DNA of 15,906 bases from Saccoglossus kowalevskii. Lineage: Eukaryota > Hemichordata > Enteropneusta > Harrimaniidae. The DNA is taken from positions 22,170 through 38,075 of the forward strand of contig NW_003150783.1 of assembly GCF_000003605.2 (NCBI RefSeq), given 5' to 3'. Each line of letters begins with the position of its first letter. The stretch's first letter is position 1. Both the position numbers and the translations under genes were made by a program. This document shows, piece after piece, positions 1 through 9,800 of the stretch. The notes under the pieces were generated by a model, which was not told the DNA's origin, made no database searches, and saw nothing but the letters and a program-made list of their open reading frames with translations.

Positions 1-342
1 CAACAGCAAGCTACTAGGCGCGTTGCAGTCCAATGCACGCACAGACCATGGAGCTCCTTGCACAGACCATCATTAAAATAATTCAATGGGTAGTGAAGAA
101 AGGGGCGATTTTCGCCCTTGGAGTATTTTTTTAAGGGCGCACAAAGTGTAGTAGGCGGGGAATCGCGCAATCGCGCGTCCTAGAGTAAACACTGTGCTAG
201 TCGAAACACCAGTAGTGCTTCGGCACTTAACAAACCTGCTGTTCCAACCAGACAGCGCACTACCAACGAGCCCAGCGGGTATCACTTACACGCATAGAGG
301 CTCTCATTAAACCTGCACATACAAAAGCCTTATCTGAGCGGG
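1..342. other. Gene-free 5' stretch with short repeats and hairpin
   Basis: No coding exon was recognised. The stretch holds an 11-bp direct repeat GCACAGACCAT (39-49 and 60-70) and competing hairpins GGGCGA-TTT-TCGCCC (103-117) and CGCCCTT...AAGGGCG (113-139). It is more GC- and CpG-rich than the NRDE2 introns, and may belong to the same degraded DIRS element. Confidence 0.5.
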
Positions 343-860
343 CTGCCAACGTTCCTGGCCAGGGCAAACAGGGATTCCACCAATGCAGCCTACATAGCTA
401 TGCTGCGAGCATACACTGATTGGTGTAGAGGAAGGGAAATTGATCCATACCATCCCTCTATTGGCCAGGTAGCAGGCTCCTTCGTACACCTGTTTGACGA
501 AATTGGGTTTGTCCTATGCAGCGATCGTTGGCTACAGGTCAGCCTTGTCCCCCCACCATTGAGAACGTACAGGAGTTGTGTTGTAAGTTGTGCTAAAGAC
601 ACGAATCGGGTTTCTCGCCTAGAACCAAATCCCAGGACACGATCCTCACCTGATCGTCATCCACCGGCTGTCAAATTTTGTCTGCCCCAAGGGTCAGGAG
701 GAATTGCTTCTCTGCTCGGTTCGAGCACGGAGTTGCTACCAAACCGTACTAAGGATTCAGGATGTCTTTGTGTTACGGCCCAGGCAGGCAGGACAGGCCG
801 GCCTCCCCACTTCCATTACCAGGTGGTTTACTGCGACTGTATTAGAGGTCTATAATACTT
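343..860 (+). pseudogene. DIRS-type tyrosine recombinase remnant (retrotransposon fragment)
   Basis: Two blocks of a DIRS/Ngaro-like tyrosine recombinase (the enzyme these retrotransposons use to integrate) sit in different frames. The first (343 to about 510, frame of base 343) reads LPTFLARANRDSTNAAYIAM then RAYTDWCRGREIDPYHPSIG and QVAGSFVHLFDE. This is the N-terminal core-binding domain, with its typical ...Y...W..WC....IDP....QVA.F..L pattern. The second (695-860, shifted frame) reads LLLCSVRARSCYQ, then DVFVL, then TSITRWFTATVLEVYN, matching the LCPVRAL..Y ... F ... S.TISRWI....Y segment of the catalytic domain. The middle (catalytic Arg region) and the HxxR/Tyr end are not recognisable, and a frameshift lies near 690-700. 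The fragment is dead. No reverse transcriptase or RNase H was recognised. Confidence 0.65.
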
Positions 861-1022
861 TATTTTCCTCGACAGCCATCTATTACGTCGTCATATGGCC
901 TTGGTCATGTGGTTCGTGACGTAATGGAAAAAGAATCTTGGGGTCATGGGGCTTCCTCTGACCTAGATTCTATCTCTCCATCACCGGCAGAATCACTGAT
1001 TAATGCCTACAGTTCAAAATAG
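846..1022 (+). other. Open stretch after the recombinase remnant, possible DIRS tail
   Basis: A third frame is open from the AGG at 846 to a TAG at about 1020 and encodes PSITSSYGLGHVVRDVMEKE and then a Ser/Asp-rich end (SSDLDSISPSPAES). It directly follows the recombinase blocks and includes an 8-bp inverted repeat (ATTACGTC at 882, GACGTAAT at 918). It may be the 3' tail of the same element. I recognise no domain, and it does not resemble NRDE2. Confidence 0.25.
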
Positions 1023-1385
1023 TCATTTTGACTGACCGGAGTCTATGGTAGGTATGAACTATGTGAATAGGTGGGTTCGGACCCTCTGCCTAAATACATT
1101 TCAACAAAAGTTCCAAAATTTTGCCTAAATGTTTCAATTCTGATTCTGGTGATTCATGGCAACAAAAATGAATCCCCCACACAGTTGTATCAGATTCGGA
1201 GAAATGTCCAGACATGATGATGTGTTCTGCTTTAGCTTACACATTATCTTGCAATACTGCCTTCATCTCATACAATATCATTATTGTGCTGTGGGGTATT
1301 CATTATTGTTTAATAAATGCAGTTCATTGTTATGCAAACTGGAAAAATGTAATGATAAATAAATAATGTTTTTGTACGTTCTTAG
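1023..1385 (+). other. Non-coding sequence ahead of the first visible NRDE2 exon (intron 1, inferred)
   Basis: This ends with the acceptor ttcttAG at 1384-1385. ATGs at 1156 and 1170 open a 68-codon frame without NRDE2 similarity. The stretch is best read as the 3' end of intron 1. Confidence 0.6.
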
Positions 1386-1818
1386 GAGCTGGTAATTTTG
1401 ACTGGCTGTACAATGACAGCTTTGAACCAAAAGATGCATTGAAAATAGCTCATTTACATAAAGAGAGAACTGAAACAGAACGTGAGAGTGCATCAGAGGT
1501 AGAGGAGAGGGTTAAACAGACGGAAAGCCAGCTTGATCATTATGACACTTCCAACAATGAGTCAGTTCAAGACCGTCATTATGTGGTCAAGAAAAGGAAG
1601 TTTCATTCGCACGGAAGATTTTCAAGTGATGAGACCCATTCAAACTTTGAAACAAAAAAGAGGAAACACAAAAAACAAAGTAAAAAGAAGAATAGACATT
1701 CTAGTGAGTCCTCTGACACTGCTGATCACGACAGAAGAAGGAAACATAAGAAATCACATCATAAGAAGCAAAAAAAACATCACAGAAAATCACCAGTGAT
1801 AAAACAACACATTGTCAG
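1386..1818 (+). CDS. NRDE2: NRDE2, first visible coding exon (basic low-complexity region)
   Basis: The acceptor is ttcttAG at 1384-1385 and the donor is CAG|GTAAAT at 1819. The exon starts in phase 1 (one base from an upstream exon plus GA) and ends with two bases of a Ser codon. It opens with AGNFDWLYNDSFEP, which matches the DWL-x-NPSF segment right after the first exon in human NRDE2. The rest is acidic and then strongly Lys/His/Arg/Ser-rich, with runs such as KKRKHKKQSKKKNR that look like nuclear localisation signals. No folded domain is expected. The reading frame is open up to the acceptor and has no convincing ATG, so the true start lies in an upstream exon. Confidence 0.9.
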
Positions 1819-3839
1819 GTAAATGCTTTATTTGTCTGCTCTGATGATTTAGACGGCATAATGTGAAAATAATCATGTGAAATTGGTGATATTCTGTATA
1901 ACCTTGTTGTACTTTTCACAAAGAACTATTTCTTAAATGTTAAGATAGTACTATAAGAGATCATTTATTGCAAATAAAATTCCTATATTCATTCAGTATT
2001 ATGTAAAGTATACAGTATAAAGATACAGTAATTTACCTGAGTGTGTTTTTGAAATTTAAAAAAATAAATATTCATGGTCAATTATTGTAAGTGTGTATGA
2101 AATTGCATGAAGTTCACGATTCACTTGATTTTTTTTCCATAGTGAGCCTTTGAAACCAGAAACAAATTGGGTTGAAGAAACTGTTTTAAAACCTGAAGAT
2201 GCCTTTCGAATAGATGTGAAGGGTGATAAAAATAATAGAGCGTTTCAGTCACTTTACTACTTGGACACTGCTAGGTACCACAGTCAGCATCGTTTATGCC
2301 TAGGACTGGGAAAGAAACAAAGTATCAAGTGGACAGATAGTGACAAAGTGCAAAAGAAAAAAAAGAACAATTCTGATCGATATTATGGGAAACATGCAGT
2401 TTCGTTACTTAATGATGATAACCTCAGGCTTTTAGATTTGTCTAAGCCGAAGTTTGAAAGCAAACCGGGTGGACATTCACAAAGTGGGAGGATGACTTAT
2501 ATACCACTAGGCATATCAATGGTTGAAATCACTACTGTCACACCACAACAAAGAAGTATATATTTGGTTGATCCTCTTGGCATTCATGATGCAGCAACAC
2601 AGCAGTATTTACAAGGAGTTATGCAAAAGAAAGACATTTCCGAAGTACTAGAAGATAAGGAAACAGAAACCAGGAGTGAATTGATAAAGAAGAAAACGAC
2701 AGAGTTCAATAAAATGACACATGAAAGCCCACATGATGTCAAAGCATGGTTGGAATTTGTTCGGTTTCAAGATGAAGGCGTGAAAATGGGAGTCTTTGCA
2801 ATGGATGATTCCCCAGAGACTGAAAAAGGGAAGAAATTATCGCTGGCTGTTGCTGAAAAGAAGATATCTATTCTTGAAAACGCCATTGAGAAGAACCCCT
2901 CATCTATTGAACTGAAAGTGGAACACCTTGAACTCTGCAAAGAGTTCTGGACATCATCTAAGCTATTGGAACATTGGAAACAGATGGCCTTTCTTCATCC
3001 TAATGACCCTTTGCTATGGCAACAGTATTTGATATTTTCTCAGTCCACTTTCTCATCATTTACATTTAGTCGGACTATGACCTTATATGGGAAATGTCTG
3101 AGTACTTTACAGTCTATTGTTGGTGGTACATTTCGTTCTCACAATGCATTGCCGCATACTGAAGATTATATGATTGGTAAGTGTTATATATTACATGTAC
3201 CAATTATACTCACTATAACTGTCGAGGCATGTCTAGATTATAGTACACTTTACATTCCAAATACTATGGGGTTATTGCTGAGTACACAGATATCATTGTG
3301 ATCCCGTACTGATGGATTTTCTTCAAAACTTGGTACATGCTTTGGCATTAGGGACCTGGACTTGATGCACGTCATTTTGTTTTTCAGATTGTATTCAATA
3401 TGGCTAACTCATTTCAGTTTTATTCACTTTTGAACATGACTTAATTGTTATCCAGAATTTTGGCCAAATTGGGATTTTTATTTTGTTCACACTAAAATGA
3501 AGTAATGTCGTATTGAATGGCCAAGAAACAAAAATAATATATTTCTTGTTTTTATGGCACTTGAGCATGAGGCGATGAGTTTTGTTTTTTTGACAGTGGA
3601 TCAACACAAAACAAACAATTAAATTATTATAGAAATTAAAATATATTTCCATTGAATATCATGCTGACCTTTTTCACCTTGGCTATTTTCACCTAGAATA
3701 TACTAGACAACATCTTTTGACAGACGAGAGACAACATAAGACAAATTTTATCAATGGTGCGATTACGTGTCAATAGAGAATGTACATTTGTATTGTTAGT
3801 TCTTTCTGTCTCTGATGATGTTGAAATAGTGGAATTACA

Positions 3840-3874
<35 letters not shown>

Positions 3875-6800
3875 TGACACAGATTGTATTGACAAATGTA
3901 CTGTGTGATACCAGTAAATTCAAAGTCTTTGAAATAATTTCTTTGTCTTTAGATTTGTTCACCCAGGAGTGTGAGTATATGAGACAGAGTGGACACACAG
4001 AGAAAGCTATTGCTGCTTTTCAAGCGCTTATAGAATTCAACTGTTTTAGTCCTGCAAAGCTTGATGAATCGACTAAACCCACTCAGCAGGTCAGTGAATA
4101 TATATCTAGCTATAGCTGTGTTTGCAGATTTTCATAAAGGCAGAAATTATAATGCTAGTGTGGGTGGGTACTGTAGGTAGATAAGTTTAATGTATTTTTA
4201 GTACAATACTCAAAGTATCATGTTTATGTTATGACTTGACATGATTTAAGACAGCAAAATCTATTTGTTCCAATTTGAGTCTGACTCTTTGGTGCACCTA
4301 ATCAAATTACTCAATGTTCGGCTTCAGTAAAACAGTTCAAATCGGATTATGATGTTTTTTATGCTCACAAAGTTGTAGGAATCCTAATCCCACTGATTTT
4401 CATTTACAAACCATTGGTATAAGTCACTTGTCCATTCATTCTCATTGCAGTTCATTATTCTCACAAAGTGCTATGTATATTGTGTAATTTATAGATAGCA
4501 TTCTTCGAAACATTTTGGGACTCTGGCGAACCTGTATTTGGTGAACATGGAGCCAAGGGTTGGAATAAATGGATGCATAAGAAGGAGAAAGGAGGCTGGG
4601 AGGAATTGGTATTACCTACACAAGGTACATATACTTACTTTTATCTCAGGGCTGTTGTGTTGCTATTCACATACAATGGTTTAACTGTGTATTTTGTGTA
4701 CCTAAGAGTGAGTAACATACATTCAGTTGTATACTTGGATAAATCAAAGCTAATTGTTCCATAAACAAATTATCTGTTTGTCTCTATCAAACTAGATCAT
4801 GTACTAGAAACATTGGAATATCTATAAATTAGCATATATAATTGTGCTCCGAGTATACACACATTTTATATTTTAAACCTCAATTGTTGAAGTAAATTTT
4901 ACCGCATCAGTTAGTGAAGTTCAGGAAAAAATAAATGTCATTCTCATTTTCTTCAGAGGAGAATGAAAATGATGAAGAAGATGTTGAGGATGACTTCATC
5001 AAAATTGACCGACCTGTGTGGAAGGTATGGAGTGATGTTGAAAACTATCGAGAGCAATGTCACTGGTTGCCTTGGAAACCTGATGTTAAAAGAGGACAGA
5101 CTGAAGAAGACTGTGAGGATCCAGACAGACTTGTCTTATTTGATGATATCAGCTCATCATTGTTCAAAGTTACTACTCAGGATCATCAGTTTCAGATCAT
5201 TTTGAGGTTCTTGCAGTTTCTTGGTGTGTCTACCTGTCCAATAACATCAACAGCATGCTATCAAAGTCAGAGATACTTTGGTGTCAGTCTTGAGCATCCT
5301 ACTCAGCTGCTGCAGAATACACTATCAACATCAGAGCTTGCTTGGGCTATCAACTATAGAGGAGTTGCTTGCATAGTGGAGCCACTGCAGCAGAAGGTGC
5401 TGCTTTCTGAATGTGAATTTTCTTGCAGTTCCCATTCTAAAGATTTAAACGACTTCATCATCAACATCTTTACACAGGCTTTATCTGTACTATCAGGAGT
5501 GGCCAGGACGCATCTTACATGCATTTGGTTGCAGTATGAAACCAGAAAAGCTGCACAGATCAAAGGGAAGCGAACTAAGCATCAGACTAAGTCAGTAAGG
5601 AAGTTTGCTAAGTCTGTGTTAAAAGAAACTCACAATAGAAATAATCTTCTTCTGTGGGAAATGTATGCTCAGTTTGAATGGCAGGTTGGTAACATTGATG
5701 AAGCAAGAAAGATATTTGATACTGCACTAATGATGTATAGTCAACTCAGTAAACATACACAAAGCCAAGATATGAAACAATCTGCTGCTAAACTATGCCG
5801 CACATACACTGAACTTGAGCTTGGATTTGATGTACTGGTCAGCACGCCAACACATCATGTCAGAATCGCTCTTGACGAGTCTCGAAGAAAGAGAGCTTTA
5901 CATATATTGACCAATTTTGCAGATCCTGCAATGTACACATCGTCCTCCAGTAATCCGGTCAACTCAGTCAGTATTTTGAAGGCAAGAAGTGTGTATCAAA
6001 TGGAATGTCACAAATTGCTGCAAGGCTACAAGGATCTTGTTTCTTCTCATTCCTCCATGTGTGTTCCTGTTGGTAGCTGTGTTACGCATGTTGTCACTTG
6101 CTATGCACTCTTCCAGTATATGACAGTCGGCCTGAAAGCTGCAACTGTTGTTTTTGAGGAATCCCTCTCTGAGTTGAGGAACCAGTGTAAATTACCAGAG
6201 CCACCAGAGGATAGATTTACCAACATTTCCGAATACTACCTGTTAGATTATGAGATGCTTCTCACCTTATATGTCAGAGTGCATTTCTACCATATGGTAC
6301 ACCATCCCACTACACTGACACCTGTTAGGAATCTCCTTCAGAGAGCGCTGTCTGATTTTCCAAACAGTCCCACCTTCTTATACCTGTTCATCTTAATGGA
6401 GCTAAGGTCACACATAACAGGTCGCGTTAGACGCTATTTTGATCATGCTCTGCACGAATCAACCACACCGGTGCCTTTTCTGTATGCCATCTTTGCAGAG
6501 CAACTCAGGGAGCAGACATTTGAGCAAGTGCAAAGAAATCAAGTGGCCGCTTCAGGTATGTCAAGAAATATTACATCATATCATACATAGGCTGGCTAGG
6601 TTTCTTGAAACTTGTGAACGACTGTGTATATCGAAGCTAGCTTCTAGTCACTATCAATTATTCACAACCTATTTGGCTATGATTGTTTGTCAACCAGTTA
6701 TCAGCCCTCTAATATTTTTAGTTCTCGTCGGTTTTAAGGTTGAAACTGGGACTTATATTTTAGATTTTGTGCATGTGCATATATCCATTTGTCATCATTT

Positions 6801-9800
6801 CTCAGACATGCCTGGACTAATTTTGTTCAAAGATATAATGGAAATGTCAATTAGCTATTCATTCAATTGACCTTTGAAGCATTGTATATACAAGGATGTG
6901 AGAAATGAAACATTGCTCATATGGCCCTTACCATGCATCATAACTTGAATATATTGTTTCATATCCATTGAAAATTGTTCCAGATGTGATTATTAGTTCT
7001 AGCTCTATCACAGTCAGAAAACAGATTTATATCTATTCATGTGTGCACAAGTCCACACATTCAAATTGAAACTTCATATACACATATATTACATGTAATA
7101 GATTACAGCATCGTCAGAATCGCACGGTCTTGTGTCTTCGAGCTATAGGCCTCTGCACGATACCTTGCGGGATCGCATAGGCTAATTGCGAATCATAAGC
7201 AGTGAGACCTGATTGGGCGCGCTTGCACGTACCAAATTATAAAATAAAATTCTACTTCCTGTTTTTGTCGCTATGAAGACATCCTTCCCACACAAAACTG
7301 CGTTGGTTGCCTGTACCTGATAAGGCTTAAGGGCGAAGTTGAGGGCACCAACATCGAAAACTTTTGCAATTTTATCATCACAAATATCACGATTCATGGG
7401 CACCGCCATTTTGTTTAAAATAAAACGCCAAAGAGAGATTTGTAACACGCAAACTGATTGGACAATGATTAGCCTCAACTGACTACTGGGGGTGCTGTTA
7501 GAATATGCATATTTGATTAGACCTTGGCTAGCGAAGATGAGATTACATGTACATGTGAACTTCCATTTGTTTGATGATCTGATTCAAGATGAATGGCAAC
7601 CATTTTAATGCTAAAAATTCATCAAAATCAAGCATTTCTGCGATTTAAGAACCAGATCTTGGCTATGTATTAATGGATTTCATGGATTAATTTTGTACAT
7701 AAATGAACATCATGGTACCATGATGCATGCCATTTCTTTTTTTCAGATCTGATTCAAAATGAGCGAATGTAAATACTGTTCTAGTGCCATGTCACATGTT
7801 ACAGAAATGTGGTGTTTTTGGTTCTCCAAAATTTCATTTGTTTCGATGTTTTCCTCCATGGAACTATGGGAAGCTATAATTAACAAGAAAAAACACCATT
7901 GAGGGTTGTTGCACTGTGTTATGTACAATTGCTGATTCCCGAATTACCATCAGACGCAATGTAATTCTATTTGCGCATACATAACCTACTGTACCTAGCA
8001 ACGAGGAAGGGTAGGTCAAAAATATAAAAAGTCAAAAGAGCACAGATAGGCATGCAACCCGGAAGAAGTCAGCGGCATATTTGAAACATTTTTTAAAGAT
8101 AGCGAAGTGAGTGTGGGTGGGTACAAACAAGGGCAGCTAGAAGAACTATTTAAGACAGGTGAGAAACATGGATTTCCAGTTGCAAAAATTATTTTTCAGA
8201 AAAAATGGACTGATATTGAGATGGTACGTGTGTGTTTCACAGAGTAAAATATGACCGTTACATAGTTTTTCAACTCCCAATATACCTGCAAAAAATATGA
8301 AAATATTACCCTATAGCCAAAGATAATTTGCATGCTCGTTATTCTTGCTTCTCATGTAAATAAAATCCATGCGTTACAATTTACTGTAATTTCAAACTCG
8401 GGGCAGCGTACTTTGAACGCAGAGTATTCGATCGCTTTCATTTCGAGTGAAAAAAACAAAAAAACAACGTCAGGTGCTTTTGAACTACGTGCGGTTGGCA
8501 CAGTAACGGGCAATGACCTCAGCGGTTCACATGCAATGAAATTCTAATCGAGCCAGCTAGCGTTATTGTACGGTATCATAAACTCAATAATTATTCATTC
8601 AAAATGCCTTTCACACTTACGAGTACCATGGAACACGAACATGTAACAGAAAAATAATGTCTTTTGTTTAAAAAAGATTCTGTCAACCAAGAATACATGC
8701 GCAAGGCAAGATTTATGAAACGAAACAGAAAATAATCATGTCATTGTCAGTGCAATGCAGACAGCCTAACCTGTTTTGATTAGTTTGCCCGTTTCTCGTT
8801 TGTTGGCCATTTTTTCTGGAGTGTGACACAAATGGTGAACATGATACTGCCAAATCAATCAAGAACCAGGATACGACTTGGACACGCTGAAACTTTGTAA
8901 ATTGTCCTCTTTTCAATTGTAAACTTTATTCCAGTGTAATAAAGGTATACCTACATGTACCATGAAAAATTGTATCGCATCACTTTGGAAATTTACGCTA
9001 AATACATGTACTAAACAAGCGCACATATCATATTCATTTTAAAACAATGACTCATGGAATCACAAAGAAACTGTTAAGTATGTATTTCACACATTACCGA
9101 GGACCGCAGTAGAGACCGGTACAGCGGTAGAGACCCCTAATTATAATCAGTCCACGGCTCTCCCCGGCGTTGTGCGGTACACCGCGGTAATGATCGCGGT
9201 GTATCGCTCGTTTGATTTCCTACTCTTCCCTTAGGCAGAATAGTGTGCAAATTTTTAGAGTTTCTTGACCCTAGGTCACGCAAACGCAAAACTGAACATG
9301 CGAACGCTATCAATTCAGAAACTCCCAATTGAGGAATCAAAACATGACTCACAAAGCAGCATCTTGACTGTTGATGTACACACTGAATTAACTTTGATTT
9401 CTGGGGTTTTAACAGCATCACTTATTTTTCAGTCAGTCATAGTTTGCTATGAAATATATGTAAACTTCAAGTACATGTATATTTTATCTTGAGCCAATGT
9501 TTTAGAACACTTGATTGATTTCATACAAAGCTGAGAACTTTTTTTTTTCTTTGGCATGAGTTGACCTACAACAGGTCCTTTGACCCAATAGGTCAACAAT
9601 GCCATTAAGCTATCAGAATGCTGTGCGGCATTACTAACAGTTTCAGACATCTTCTGATTGAAAAGTACACAATTTGTGAAAAGAAATGTCATTATCAAAA
9701 TTCCAGTAGATTCATTGTAGTCGATTTCACTGTGTGCTGTTTTTTTTTTTAAAGAGGCAATTAGCAATTTTTAAAAGGTAAAACATGTGTCACCTAACGT

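Noticed and set aside
1156-1362. ATG-initiated frame as a possible NRDE2 first exon
   Set aside because: The peptide does not resemble the NRDE2 N terminus, and the only phase-compatible donor near its start (A|GTTGTA) is poor.
3177-3301. Read-through extension of the exon ending at 3176
   Set aside because: A consensus GTAAGT donor lies at 3177, and the extension has no NRDE2 similarity.
3693-3998. Minus-strand frame across the TA microsatellite
   Set aside because: It encodes an IYIYIY repeat and overlaps a real exon; it is an artefact.
4156-4171. AGTGTGGGTGGGTAC shared between about 4156 and 8110
   Set aside because: A 15-base match of low complexity with no similarity in the flanks; probably chance.
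4935-4956. ATG at 4935 as an alternative start of the large exon
   Set aside because: It precedes a strong acceptor at 4955-4956, and the upstream exons join in frame with family-matching sequence.
5354-5563. Minus-strand and alternate-frame ORFs inside the large exon
   Set aside because: They are shadows of the conserved NRDE2 coding frame.
9447-9767. 106-codon minus-strand frame
   Set aside because: It contains Lys runs encoded by poly-T tracts and no recognisable domain; not supported as a gene.
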